Assembly: GCA_020881835.1 (NCBI GenBank)
Contig: CP052876.1
Span: 1,922,001 to 1,986,000, forward strand
Source of the DNA: Kineosporiaceae bacterium SCSIO 59966
GTDB taxonomy: Bacteria > Actinomycetota > Actinomycetes > Actinomycetales > SCSIO-59966
Direction of reading: 5' to 3'
Length of the DNA: 64,000 bases
How positions within the stretch are numbered: the first letter of the stretch is position 1; each line of letters begins with the position of its first letter. Shown here piece by piece: positions 1 to 8,329 of the stretch. The position numbers and the translations under genes are program-made. The notes under the pieces are model-generated. The model saw only the letters and a program-made list of their open reading frames with translations, was not told where the DNA came from and did not search any database.

Positions 1-688
1 GTGCCACCTCGGCGAACCGGCCGAGCGCCGTACCCAGCTGCTGGGCCTGTTCGGGGCTGGCGCCCTTCTGCTCGGCGAAACCGGCGGCAGCCCCGTGGAA
101 CCCGAGCAGCGGGACGTCGACGTCCGTGGCGGCGACGATCTCGGTCCCGGCGAACCGGTCGCGCACAGCGGCCAGTCCGGCCAGGGCCTCGTCCGGCAGG
201 TCGGCCAGCGCGCCACCGCCGCGGCCGAGCAGGGCGGGGTCTCCCGCCCCCAGCGCGGCGAGCAGGCCCGCTCCCCCGTCGACCGTGCCGGTCCCACCGA
301 GGCCGACGACGACGCGGCCGGCCGCCTCGGCAGCGGCCTCCAGCAAGGCTCCCAGCCCGGCGGACGTCGTCCGGGTGGGGTCTCGTCGTTCGACGGGGAC
401 GAGGTGCAGCCCGCAGGCGTGGGCAGACTCCACGTACGCCGTGCCGTCGACGACGAGCATCGCCGCCGGGACGTCCTCACCGAGTGGCCCGGGCACGGTC
501 AGCGAGCGCAGCTGCCCCCCCAGGGACCGGTGCAGGACGTCGACGAAGCCCGGGCCGCCGTCCGACAGGGGGCACAGGTCGAGCACGTCGTCCGGGGCGT
601 GGTCGGCCCAGCCGGCTGCGAGCGCCTCGGCGGCCTGGGCGGCGGTCAGCGTGCCGGTGAAGCAGTCCGGCGCGAGGAGGACGCGCAC
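1..688 (-). CDS. glxK: Glycerate kinase, C-terminal part outside window
   Basis: Glycerate kinase of the GlxK family, which phosphorylates D-glycerate in glyoxylate/serine breakdown in the cytosol. The first 229 residues are visible. They begin VRVLLAPDCFTGTLTAAQAA, the family N-terminus (usually MRVLIAPDSFKGSL), and carry the glycine-rich GLGGTGTVDGG segment near residue 130. The GTG start lies 5 nt after the stop of the upstream M20 peptidase on the same strand, so the two are probably co-transcribed. The gene runs off the left edge, so the C-terminal part is missing from the window, not from the genome. In Mycobacterium tuberculosis a glycerate kinase also sits next to the DUF3043 gene, which supports the call. 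Confidence 0.85.
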   Translation of the reverse strand, partial: MRVLLAPDCFTGTLTAAQAAEALAAGWADHAPDDVLDLCPLSDGGPGFVDVLHRSLGGQLRSLTVPGPLGEDVPAAMLVVDGTAYVESAHACGLHLVPVERRDPTRTTSAGLGALLEAAAEAAGRVVVGLGGTGTVDGGAGLLAALGAGDPALLGRGGGALADLPDEALAGLAAVRDRFAGTEIVAATDVDVPLLGFHGAAAGFAEQKGASPEQAQQLGTALGRFAEVA

Positions 689-693
689 GGCTG

Positions 694-2082
694 TCAGCGT
701 CCGCTCAGCGCGGCGAGCAGCAGCGTCTCGGCGAGCGCGGCGCGCCGCAGCACCGTGAGGTGCAGTGACTCGTCGTAGCCGTGCGCCCGGGTGTCCGGGT
801 CCTCCACGCCGGTGATGAGCACCGTGGCGTCGGGGAACTGCTCCTTGAGGTCCGCGACGAACGGGATCGACCCGCCGACCCCGGCGTGCACGACGTCGGC
901 GCCCTCCCAGGCCTGGGACAGCGCCCAGCGCGCGGTGTCGTAGACGGGCCCGTCCACCTCACCGGCGAACGCGCTGCCGGTCTCCTTGAGGCTGACCTCG
1001 ACCTGCGCCCCGAACGGGGCCGAGTCCAGCAGGTGACGTCGCAGCGCCTCGTAGGCCTCGGACGGGTCCTGGCCCGGGGCCACCCGCAGCGACAGCTTCG
1101 CCCGCACGGCCGGCAGCAGGGTGTTCGAGGCGTGCGCCACGCTCGGGGCGTCGATGCCGACGATGGTCAGGGACGGCTGGGTCCACATCCGCGAGAGCAG
1201 CGACCCGTGACCGAGAAGCCGGACGCCGTCCAGCACGCCGGCGTCCGCTCGCAGGGTCTGCTCGGCATAGTCCAGGTCCGCCGCCTCGCTGCGGAGCAGC
1301 CCGGGCACGGCGACGGCCCCGTCGTCGTCCCAGAGCCGGTCGAGCAGCCGCAGGGTCGCGGTCATCGCGTCCGGAACGGCGCCGCCGTACATGCCGGAGT
1401 GCACGGCGTGCCGCAGGGTGCGCACCTCGACGACCGCCTCGACGAGGCCGCGCAGGGACGTCGTCAGCGACGGCTGGTCCACCGTCCAGTTGTCGGAGTC
1501 GGCGACGACCATGACGTCAGCGGCCAGCCGGTCGCGGTGCTCGCGCAGGAACGCGCCGAAGGACGGGGAGCCGACCTCCTCCTCGCCCTCGACGAACACC
1601 GTGACGCCGACGCCCTCGTCCGGGCCCCACGTCGGCAGCAGGGCACGCAGCGCGGCGACGTGGGTCATCACGCCGGCCTTGTCGTCCGCCGTCCCGCGGC
1701 CGTAGAGCCGTCCGTCGCGCTCGACCGGGTCGAAGGCCGGGGTGGTCCAGTCCTGCTCACCTCCGGGCGGCTGGACGTCGTGGTGGGCGTAGAGCAGCAC
1801 GGTCGGGGCGCCGGCCGGCGCGGGCCGGCGGGCCACGACGGCGGGGGCGCCGTCGGTGCCGTCCGGCCGGGGGGCGGTGAGGATGTCCACCTCGGGCATC
1901 CCGGCGTCCCGCAGCAGGCCGGCGACTCGTTCGGCGCTGGCGGCCACGTGCCCCTGGTCGAAGGCGGCGGCCGAGACGCTCGGGATCCGGACGAGGTCCT
2001 CCAGGTCGGCGCGCACGCCGTCCCACAGCTCCTCGAGCCGGTCACGGTGGGTCTGGACGTCGATCTCCGGCTGGGTGGTCAT
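694..2082 (-). CDS. M20 family zinc dipeptidase
   Basis: Cytosolic metallopeptidase of the M20 family (ArgE/DapE/CPG2-like dipeptidase clade), 462 aa, the usual length. Visible zinc-site motifs are YAHHDVQP (H100, D102), GRGTADDKAG (D133) and VEGEEEVGS (E167-E169). A second part resembling the dimerisation domain follows, then a C-terminal GVGGSIPF segment. The ATG at 2082 is preferred over an upstream in-frame start because the reading frame before it overlaps the divergent DUF3043 gene. The exact substrate cannot be read from sequence: dipeptidases, acetyl-amino acid deacetylases and desuccinylases share this fold. The next gene downstream on the strand is glycerate kinase, 5 nt away. Confidence 0.85.
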   Translation of the reverse strand: MTTQPEIDVQTHRDRLEELWDGVRADLEDLVRIPSVSAAAFDQGHVAASAERVAGLLRDAGMPEVDILTAPRPDGTDGAPAVVARRPAPAGAPTVLLYAHHDVQPPGGEQDWTTPAFDPVERDGRLYGRGTADDKAGVMTHVAALRALLPTWGPDEGVGVTVFVEGEEEVGSPSFGAFLREHRDRLAADVMVVADSDNWTVDQPSLTTSLRGLVEAVVEVRTLRHAVHSGMYGGAVPDAMTATLRLLDRLWDDDGAVAVPGLLRSEAADLDYAEQTLRADAGVLDGVRLLGHGSLLSRMWTQPSLTIVGIDAPSVAHASNTLLPAVRAKLSLRVAPGQDPSEAYEALRRHLLDSAPFGAQVEVSLKETGSAFAGEVDGPVYDTARWALSQAWEGADVVHAGVGGSIPFVADLKEQFPDATVLITGVEDPDTRAHGYDESLHLTVLRRAALAETLLLAALSGR

Positions 2083-2113
2083 GACGCCGGAAACTACCGG
2101 CGCGGTGACCGCA

Positions 2114-2119
2114 TAGGCT
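2114..2119 (+). promoter_or_regulatory. -10 element, leaderless promoter of DUF3043 gene
   Basis: TAGGCT lies 6 nt before the GTG start at 2126. This hexamer-to-start spacing puts the transcription start at the start codon, the actinobacterial leaderless arrangement. Confidence 0.55.
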
Positions 2120-2125
2120 GGGCGG

Positions 2126-2716
2126 GTGTTCGGACGGAGCAAGGACGACGCTCGCAACGACGGCTCGGCAACCACCACCGCTTCGGTGGTGGAGAAGGTG
2201 GGCGGCAAGGGTCGGCCGACGCCGAAGCGCCGAGAGCGTGAGGCGGCCCGCAAGCGCCCGCTGGTGCCCAACGACCGCAAGGCCGCCGCGAAGGCCTACC
2301 GCGAGCAGATGAAGGCAGAGCGCGCCAAGACCCGCGAGGCGATGCTGACCGGTGACGAGCGCCACCTGCCCGAGCGCGACCGCGGACCGGTCAAGCGGTT
2401 CGTGCGGGACTACGTGGACGCCCGCCGCAACGCCGGCGAGTACTTCCTCGTCGTGGCGATGGTCGTCGTCCTGCTGACGTTCGTCATGGACCCGGTCGCC
2501 CAGCTGGTGGCCACCGCCCTGCTGTGGCTGACGGTCGTGTTCTCCCTCGTCGACGGCTTCGTGCTGTCCAGGCAGCTGTCCCGGCGACTGGCTGAGAAGT
2601 TCGGCCCGGACGGCGTGCCGAAGGGCTCGGTGCGGTACGGCGTCCTGCGCGCCTTCCAGATCCGCCGGACGCGGCTGCCCAAGCCGATGGTCGCCCGGGG
2701 GCAGTACCCGAGCTGA
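2126..2716 (+). CDS. DUF3043 membrane protein
   Basis: Conserved actinobacterial DUF3043 protein of unknown function, 196 aa. The N-terminal 100 residues are basic and soluble (GRPTPKRREREAARKRPLV, then RDRGPVKRFVRDYVDARRN). Two membrane segments follow at about residues 108-125 and 130-150, then a basic tail with PKGSVRYGVLRAFQIRR. The length and the PTPKR and RDYVDARRN motifs are typical. The GTG start sits 6 nt after a TAGGCT hexamer, suggesting a leaderless message. It is divergent from the peptidase gene. The M. tuberculosis relative (Rv2206) lies in the same place beside glycerate kinase. Confidence 0.85.
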   Translation: MFGRSKDDARNDGSATTTASVVEKVGGKGRPTPKRREREAARKRPLVPNDRKAAAKAYREQMKAERAKTREAMLTGDERHLPERDRGPVKRFVRDYVDARRNAGEYFLVVAMVVVLLTFVMDPVAQLVATALLWLTVVFSLVDGFVLSRQLSRRLAEKFGPDGVPKGSVRYGVLRAFQIRRTRLPKPMVARGQYPS

Positions 2717-2770
2717 CCAGTGGATCGAGTCATGGCATGACGTCGAGTCGTGGGATGACTTGGGCGGGCC

Positions 2771-2776
2771 TAGGCT
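2771..2776 (+). promoter_or_regulatory. -10 element, leaderless promoter of aldo/keto reductase
   Basis: TAGGCT is followed by 7 nt and the ATG at 2784, with no ribosome binding site between, which favours a leaderless transcript. Confidence 0.55.
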
Positions 2777-2783
2777 GCCGGGT

Positions 2784-3794
2784 ATGGAATTCCGATACCT
2801 CGGCAACAGCGGTCTGAAGATCTCCGAGATCACCTACGGCAACTGGCTCACCCACGGTTCCCAGGTCGAGAACGACGTCGCGACCCGGTGCGTGCGGGCC
2901 GCCCTCGACGAGGGCATCACCACCTTCGACACGGCGGACGCGTACGCGAACACGGTGGCGGAGAGCGTGCTGGGCGAGGCACTCAAGGGCGAGCGCCGGG
3001 AGAGCCTGGAGATTTTCACGAAGGTCTACTGGCCGACCGGCCCGAAGGGTCCGAACGACACCGGGCTGTCCCGCAAGCACATCATGGAGTCGATCAACGG
3101 CTCGCTGCGCCGGCTGCAGACCGACTACGTCGACCTCTACCAGGCGCACCGGTACGACACGGAGACGCCGCTGGAGGAGACGATGCAGGCGTTCGCCGAC
3201 ATCGTCCGGGCCGGCAAGGCGCTGTACATCGGGGTCAGCGAGTGGACCGCCGACCAGATCCGCCAGGGCCACGCGCTGGCCCGGGAGCTCGGCGTCCAGC
3301 TGATCTCCAACCAGCCTCAGTACTCCATGCTGTGGCGCGTGATCGAGGGCGAGGTCATCCCGACCTCGCGCGAGCTGGGGATCTCCCAGATCGTCTGGTC
3401 GCCCATCGCCCAGGGCGTGCTCACCGGCAAGTACCAGCCGGGTCAGCCGGTGCCGGAGGGCTCACGGGCCACCGACGAGAAGGGTGGTGCCAGCACGATC
3501 GCGCGGTTCCTGAACGACGACGTGCTCGAGCGGGTGCAGCGACTGAGGCCGATCGCCGACGAGCTCGGCCTGACGATGGCGCAGCTAGCCGTCGCCTGGG
3601 TGCTGCAGAACGACAACGTTGCCGCGGCCATCATCGGCGCCTCACGGCCCGAGCAGGTGAGCGAGAACGCCAAGGCCTCGGGCGTGCGCATCCCGCAGGA
3701 CGCGATGCACCGCATCGACGAGGCGCTCGGCGACGTCGTCGAGCGTGACCCGGGCAAGACGGCCGAGGGTGCTCCCCGAACCCGCGCCGCCTAA
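2784..3794 (+). CDS. Aldo/keto reductase (potassium-channel beta-like)
   Basis: NAD(P)H-dependent aldo/keto reductase, 336 aa, closest in pattern to the voltage-gated potassium channel beta / YghZ branch. The catalytic tetrad is complete: D49 and Y54 (TTFDTADAYA), K80 (EIFTKVYW) and H122 (YQAHRYD). The nucleotide-binding end is visible as AAIIGASRPEQV near residue 290. The start is the ATG at 2784 (MEFRYLGNSGLKISEI), where the family begins, preceded by a -10-like TAGGCT; an earlier in-frame GTG would add 8 unrelated residues. The physiological aldehyde or ketone is unknown. The gene stands alone, followed by a repeat-filled intergenic block. Confidence 0.88.
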   Translation: MEFRYLGNSGLKISEITYGNWLTHGSQVENDVATRCVRAALDEGITTFDTADAYANTVAESVLGEALKGERRESLEIFTKVYWPTGPKGPNDTGLSRKHIMESINGSLRRLQTDYVDLYQAHRYDTETPLEETMQAFADIVRAGKALYIGVSEWTADQIRQGHALARELGVQLISNQPQYSMLWRVIEGEVIPTSRELGISQIVWSPIAQGVLTGKYQPGQPVPEGSRATDEKGGASTIARFLNDDVLERVQRLRPIADELGLTMAQLAVAWVLQNDNVAAAIIGASRPEQVSENAKASGVRIPQDAMHRIDEALGDVVERDPGKTAEGAPRTRAA

Positions 3795-3802
3795 CCCCCT
3801 CC

Positions 3803-4193
3803 GTGATCATGCAATCCCGCCACCCTCCCCCTCTCGGTGATCATGCAATCCCGCCACCCTCCCCCTCTCGGTGATCATGCAATCCCGCCACCCAGCCGAC
3901 CGCCGTCCGCCTCGCAGAATGCTGGGTTGGTGGCGCGACACGCCGGTCAGGGGGTGCCGAGCGCAGCATTCTGTGGTGGTGGGCCCTGACCGGACGTCGG
4001 CTGCCACGGCCACCAAGGCCCATGTCACCTTTCGGAGTGGCCTCCCTCTTCGGAGTGGCCACTTTCGGAGCGGCCGCCAGTGGCCATGAGGCGTCCCACC
4101 GTGCCGTCCGCCCTCGTCTGGGGAGGTGGCGGGATTGCATGATCACCGAGAGGGGGCGGGGGGTGGCGGGATTGCATGATCACCGAGAGGGGG
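3803..4193. repeat. Intergenic block of direct and inverted repeats
   Basis: This 412-bp gap has no gene but dense structure. A 34-bp unit starting GTGATCATGCAATCCCGCCA occurs 2.7 times in tandem at 3803-3893. The same unit occurs twice in inverted orientation at 4125-4156 and 4162-4193. Inside is a perfect 10-bp inverted pair, CAGAATGCTG (3915-3924) and CAGCATTCTG (3964-3973), then three near-copies of TTCGGAGTGGCC at 4031, 4049 and 4064. The outer inverted units could fold into a long stem. It may be a non-autonomous miniature element or a REP-type cluster; no coding capacity is supported. Confidence 0.8.
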
Positions 4194-4206
4194 GCGGGGT
4201 GGGGGG

Positions 4207-4422
4207 TTACTCGGCGGGGCGCAGGCTCATCGGGCCGTAGACCTCGTGGGCGTCCTCCAGCAGTCGCACCTGCTCGACCCCGGCGTCGAGCAGGTCCCGC
4301 CAGGTCTCGCCGATCCAGGTCTCGGCGTCCGCCTGCGTGGGGAAGCCGTCTGACGGCTGGCCCACGTCGACAGGCACCGGATCGCCGGCGGCATCCTCGA
4401 ACATCCAGCTGAAACTCGTCAC
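4207..4422 (-). CDS. Small conserved actinobacterial protein
   Basis: A 71-aa acidic protein beginning MTSFSWMFEDAAGDPVP with a central FPTQADAETWIGETWRDLL and ending VYGPMSL followed by a short tail. The pattern (FPSQADAESW, WRELLDAGV, VYGPMSL) is one I recognise from small unnamed proteins in many actinomycetes; no function is known. No signal peptide or membrane segment is present. It stands alone, convergent with the aldo/keto reductase across the repeat block and divergent from the cobalamin riboswitch. Real coding is supported by the pattern and by a normal GC-rich third-codon bias. Confidence 0.65.
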   Translation of the reverse strand: MTSFSWMFEDAAGDPVPVDVGQPSDGFPTQADAETWIGETWRDLLDAGVEQVRLLEDAHEVYGPMSLRPAE

Positions 4423-4549
4423 GGTCTCACCGTACGGGCAGCAGGCCCGTCAGCGGCGCCGTCGTCGTCAAGGACACCACCTCCCGCCACAGCATCACCC
4501 AGCCACAGCGTCACCCGGCCACAGCGCTTTGACGCGGGCACACCCGTAG

Positions 4550-4690
4550 TGGGAGCATCCGCCCGTCGACCTCGCGTGCAGGGGAAGCCGGTCGGATTCC
4601 GGCGCTGACCCGCAACCGTAGGCCGCCCTCGCTGCTCCCCATCAGGGGCTGGCGGGCCTGGCGGCGAGCCGGAGCACCTGGCGCGGGCGT
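4550..4690 (+). promoter_or_regulatory. Cobalamin riboswitch
   Basis: AdoCbl-class riboswitch in the leader of the B12 operon. The conserved core is visible: GGGAAGCCGGT, then ATTCCGGCGCTGACCCGCAA at 4597-4616, and near the 3' end a B12 box, CGAGCCGGAGCACCTGGCGC, at 4665-4684. The first coding start is about 100 nt downstream at 4783 with its RBS at 4769-4774. By family knowledge, bound adenosylcobalamin shuts expression off, so the six-gene operon should be on when B12 is scarce. Outer boundaries are approximate. Confidence 0.92.
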
Positions 4691-4782
4691 TGGCTCCACC
4701 TGTCGTCCGTCGTGGTTCGCGGACTGGAGCCGGGACGGTGCCTCATGCCTTCCTGAGCCCAGCGCGAAGGGAGGTCTCACCG

Positions 4783-5562
4783 ATGACCCTGTTCCGTCTG
4801 CCCCAGCGCCTGGTGCGCGCGGGCACCCTGCTCGGCGCCCTCGCGCTGGCCGTGACCGCCGGGGTCTCCCCCGCGGCCGCCACCAGCACCCAGGACGCCT
4901 ACCGCTACTGGGGCTACTACCAGCTCACCGAGGGCGAGTGGGCGTTCGCCCAGACCGGCCCGGACGGCACCACGCCGGCCGACGGCGCGGTCGAGGGCTG
5001 GCGCTTCGCCGTCGCCGGTCCCTCCGACGTCCGCACGCCCCGGGCTCTGCCCGCCTTCGAGGAGGTCTGCGGCGCCGAGGAGGCCGCAGCGGGTGAGAAG
5101 CGGGTCGCCGTCGTGATCGACTACGGCCGGGAGGCCGACGCCCCGGACGGCGCGCAGCCGCCGGAACCGCGCGCCGACTGCGCCGTGGTGGACGAGGCAG
5201 CGAGTGGCGCCGACGTGCTCGCCACCGTCGCCGAGACCCGCGTCGAGGACGGCCTGGTCTGCGGCCTCGACGGCTACCCGGCGACCGGCTGCGGCGACCC
5301 CGTCCCGGAGGTGTCACCGGAGGCCGCGGCCGCGGACGAGCCGGTGGAGCTCACCGGCCTGGTGGGCCAGACCCCGACGGACGACGCCACCGAGGGTCAG
5401 ACCTCGGACGACGACGCCGCAGCAGCCGCGGACGACGCCGCAGCAGCCGAGGACGACGAGGGCCCGGGCGCGGGGCTGTGGCTGGGTATCGCCGCCGCCG
5501 CCGCGGTCGTCGCCCTCGCGGTGGCCGCGTTCCGGCGGCGCCGGGACCTGGCCGACGGCTGA
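4783..5562 (+). CDS. Secreted SCO2322-like protein of the B12 uptake operon
   Basis: Exported, membrane-tethered protein of 259 aa, resembling the SCO2322 family that accompanies ECF transporter genes in Streptomyces. It has a signal peptide (residues 1-33, ending TAGVSPAAA), a globular part with YRYWGYYQLTEGEWAFAQTG (the family signature) and paired cysteines, an acidic Asp/Ala-rich linker (about 195-230), and a C-terminal membrane segment followed by FRRRRDLADG. It is the first gene after the riboswitch, with RBS GGGAGG, and its stop shares one base with the next start. It may capture or pass on the corrinoid substrate outside the membrane; that role is inference. Confidence 0.75.
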   Translation: MTLFRLPQRLVRAGTLLGALALAVTAGVSPAAATSTQDAYRYWGYYQLTEGEWAFAQTGPDGTTPADGAVEGWRFAVAGPSDVRTPRALPAFEEVCGAEEAAAGEKRVAVVIDYGREADAPDGAQPPEPRADCAVVDEAASGADVLATVAETRVEDGLVCGLDGYPATGCGDPVPEVSPEAAAADEPVELTGLVGQTPTDDATEGQTSDDDAAAAADDAAAAEDDEGPGAGLWLGIAAAAAVVALAVAAFRRRRDLADG

Positions 5563-6713
5563 TGCGCCCGGCGGACCGCCCCACCCTTGCCCGTCACCTG
5601 CACCCGGTGGCGTGGTGGGTGTGGGCCGTCTGCCTGGCGACGGCGGCCAGCCGGACGACGAACCCGCTCGTGCTGGCCCTGGTCGTGGCGGTGGCCGCCT
5701 ACGTCGTGGCGTCGCGCCGGGAGGTGGGGACCCCACCGGTGTTCGCGGCGTTCCTCCTGCTCGGGCTGACCATGATCGTCGTCCGGGTGGTCGTGCAGCT
5801 CGTGCTGGGCTCCGGCGTGGGTGGCCGCACCGTCCTGTTCGAGCTGCCGCGGCTGCCCCTGCCCGGACCGTTGGAGGGGGTGCGGATCGGCGGGCCGGTC
5901 ACCGCCGAGGAGGTCGCGTACGCCGCCTACGAGGGGGCCCGGCTCGCCGCCGTGCTGGCCTGCGTCGGCGCCGCGAACGCGCTGGCCAGCCCACGGCGGC
6001 TGCTGCGGCACGTGCCCGCCACCCTCTACGAGGTGGGCACGGCGCTGGTCGTCGCGATGACGTACGCCCCCCAGCTGGTGGACGACGCCCGCCGGGTGCG
6101 CAGCGCCCGCCGCCTTCGCGGCCGTCCGGGGCGTGGCCCCCGCGAGCTCGCCCGGGTCACGGTGCCGGTTCTCGAGGGTGCCCTGGAGCGCTCCCTGGAG
6201 CTAGCGGCCGCGATGGAGTCCCGCGGCTATGGTCGCAGCGTGCACCGGGACCCGCGGGACCGGCGGCTCGCCGGAGCACTGAGCGTGACCAGCGTCGCCG
6301 GCGTGGTGGTCGGCGTGTACGGACTCCTGGACGGCGGGTCGCCACCGGCGCTGGGCCTGCCACTGGTCGTGCTCGGGGCGGCCGCCGGTGCGGTGGCGCT
6401 GTGGCGAGGCGCGCGCCGCGACCCGCGCAGCCGTTACCGGCCGGACCCGTGGGCGCTGCCCGAGTGGGCAGTGGTCGTCAGCGGACTGGTCCCGGCCGTG
6501 GTCGTGCTGGTCTACGCCCAGCTCGGTCTGCCGGGGCTGGTGCCGCCGACGTCCCCCGTGGGCGTGCCGGCCATGCCGTCGGTCGTCGTGCTCGCCGTCC
6601 TGGTCGCCGTGCTGCCGGCCTGGCTCGCCCCGCTGCCGCCGCTGCGCGCGACGCTGCCACCGGCACCGCGCCGCGCGGCTCCGGCCGTCAGACCCGGTGA
6701 GGCTCGGTCGTGA
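5562..6713 (+). CDS. ECF transporter transmembrane T component (CbiQ/EcfT type)
   Basis: Energy-coupling module membrane protein, 383 aa, which links ATP hydrolysis to substrate release from the S component. It has an N-terminal hydrophobic block (residues 15-75), further membrane spans to residue 180, and the two Ala-Arg-Gly-type coupling motifs typical of EcfT, RSARRLRGR (about 183-191) and AAMESRGYG (about 214-222). A C-terminal hydrophobic extension of about 130 residues is longer than classic CbiQ. Its ATG overlaps the previous stop (TGATG), and its own end overlaps the ATPase start by 4 nt, so the T, A and S parts are translationally coupled. Confidence 0.85.
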   Translation: MRPADRPTLARHLHPVAWWVWAVCLATAASRTTNPLVLALVVAVAAYVVASRREVGTPPVFAAFLLLGLTMIVVRVVVQLVLGSGVGGRTVLFELPRLPLPGPLEGVRIGGPVTAEEVAYAAYEGARLAAVLACVGAANALASPRRLLRHVPATLYEVGTALVVAMTYAPQLVDDARRVRSARRLRGRPGRGPRELARVTVPVLEGALERSLELAAAMESRGYGRSVHRDPRDRRLAGALSVTSVAGVVVGVYGLLDGGSPPALGLPLVVLGAAAGAVALWRGARRDPRSRYRPDPWALPEWAVVVSGLVPAVVVLVYAQLGLPGLVPPTSPVGVPAMPSVVVLAVLVAVLPAWLAPLPPLRATLPPAPRRAAPAVRPGEARS

Positions 6714-8329
6714 TCACCTTCGAGCGGGTGTCCGTGCGGTACCCGGACGCCCCGAGGCCGGCGCTCAGCGGCGTCGACCTCGAGATCTCCGAGGGGGAGC
6801 TCGCTCTCGTCGTCGGACCGACGGGGTCGGGCAAGTCGACCCTGCTGGGGTGCGTCAACGGGCTCGTCCCGCACTTCACCGGAGGCGTGCTGGGCGGCCG
6901 GGTCGTGGTCGACGGACGCGACACCCGCACGCACCGTCCGCGGGACCTGGCGGACGTCGTGGGCGTCGTCCGGCAGGACCCCACCTCGGGCTTCGTCACC
7001 GACACCGTCGAGGAGGAGCTCGCCTACTCCCTGGAGATGCTCGGCGCGGACGGCGCCTCGATGCGTCGGCGGGTCGAGGAGATGCTCGACCTGCTCGGGC
7101 TCGTCGACGTCCGGTCACGCACCCTGCGCACGCTGTCCGGAGGCCAGCAGCAGCGGGTGGCGATCGGTTCGGTGCTGGTGGCCAACCCGCGGGTGCTGGT
7201 GCTCGACGAGCCCACCTCGGCCCTGGACCCGGTCGCCGCCGAGGAGGTGCTCGGCACGCTGACGCGCCTCGTGCACGACCTGGGGCTGACCGTGCTGCTC
7301 GCCGAGCACCGCCTCGAGCGGGTCGTGCAGTACGCCGACCGGGTCGTCGTGGTGGAGGACGGCGCGGTCCGCGACGACCTGCCTGCCGAGGCGATGCGGA
7401 CGAGCCCGGTGACCCCGCCGGTGGTGGACCTCGGCCGGCTCGCCGGCTGGTCGCCGCTGCCGCTGTCCGTGCGCGACGCCCGCCGTGCGGCCGCCGGTCT
7501 GCGTGGCCGCCTCGCCGGCGTCGCCCCGCGCCGGGTGCTGCCCGCACCGGTGACCTCGCCGGACCGGGCACCGCTGGCGACCACGGAACGGCTCGTCGTC
7601 CGTCGCGGCGGGGTGCCGGTGCTGCGCGGCGTCGACCTCGCCCTGGCGCCGGGCACCGTCACGGCGCTGATGGGACGCAACGGCGCCGGCAAGTCGACAC
7701 TGCTCGCGGCCCTGGCCGGGCAGGTGCGCCCGGCGAGCGGACGGGTGAGGGTCGACGGGCTGCGGCCGGACGGCACCCCGCCGGAGCGGCTGGTGCGCAC
7801 CGTCGGTCTGGTGCCGCAGGACCCGACGGTGCTGCTTTACGCGGAGACCGTGGCGCAGGAGTGCTCGACCGCGGACGCCGACCTGGCGGTGCTGGCCGGT
7901 ACCACCCGGGACCTGCTCGAGCACCTGGCACCGGGTATCGACGACGCCACCCACCCCCGCGACCTCTCCGAGGGGCAGCGCCTGGCGCTCGCGCTGTCCG
8001 TCGTGCTCGCGGCCGCGCCGAAGGTGCTGCTGCTGGACGAGCCCACCCGGGGGCTGGACTACGGCAGCAAGGGCCGGCTGGTCACGCACGTGCGCCAGCT
8101 GGCGGCGTCCGGCCACGCCGTGCTGATGGCCACCCACGACGTCGAGCTCGCGGCCGAGGTCGCGGACGAGGTGGTGGTGCTCGCGGACGGGGAGGTGGTC
8201 GCCGGGGGGCCGGCCGCCGACGTGCTGGCCGCCTCGCCCGCGTTCGCCCCGCAGATCGCCAAGGTGATGCACCCGGCGCCGTGGCTCACGGTGCAGGACC
8301 TCCAGGCCGCGCTGGAGACGGCCTCGTGA
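6710..8329 (+). CDS. ECF transporter ATPase with two fused ABC domains
   Basis: A 539-aa protein carrying two complete ABC ATPase domains, equivalent to EcfA1-EcfA2 fused. Domain 1 has Walker A GPTGSGKST (about 38-46), signature LSGGQQQR and Walker B VLVLDEPTSALD. Domain 2 (from about residue 290) has GRNGAGKST, the degenerate signature LSEGQRLALALS and VLLLDEPTRGLD. The GTG start overlaps the T component stop by 4 nt, and its end overlaps the S component start by 4 nt. It powers import through the ECF complex at the cytoplasmic face of the membrane. Confidence 0.93.
   Translation: MITFERVSVRYPDAPRPALSGVDLEISEGELALVVGPTGSGKSTLLGCVNGLVPHFTGGVLGGRVVVDGRDTRTHRPRDLADVVGVVRQDPTSGFVTDTVEEELAYSLEMLGADGASMRRRVEEMLDLLGLVDVRSRTLRTLSGGQQQRVAIGSVLVANPRVLVLDEPTSALDPVAAEEVLGTLTRLVHDLGLTVLLAEHRLERVVQYADRVVVVEDGAVRDDLPAEAMRTSPVTPPVVDLGRLAGWSPLPLSVRDARRAAAGLRGRLAGVAPRRVLPAPVTSPDRAPLATTERLVVRRGGVPVLRGVDLALAPGTVTALMGRNGAGKSTLLAALAGQVRPASGRVRVDGLRPDGTPPERLVRTVGLVPQDPTVLLYAETVAQECSTADADLAVLAGTTRDLLEHLAPGIDDATHPRDLSEGQRLALALSVVLAAAPKVLLLDEPTRGLDYGSKGRLVTHVRQLAASGHAVLMATHDVELAAEVADEVVVLADGEVVAGGPAADVLAASPAFAPQIAKVMHPAPWLTVQDLQAALETAS

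Noticed and set aside
3803-3893. CRISPR array from the spaced 34-bp repeats
   Set aside because: The units are contiguous with no spacers, and no cas genes are near.
5204-6700. A 498-codon open frame overlapping the SCO2322-like and EcfT genes
   Set aside because: It is an Arg/Pro/Gly-rich shadow frame typical of high-GC DNA and conflicts with clearly recognisable genes.
6388-8325. Long open frame reading through the ABC ATPase gene into the S component
   Set aside because: Only its last 265 codons (from GTG 8326) are real; the rest is a shadow of the ATPase.
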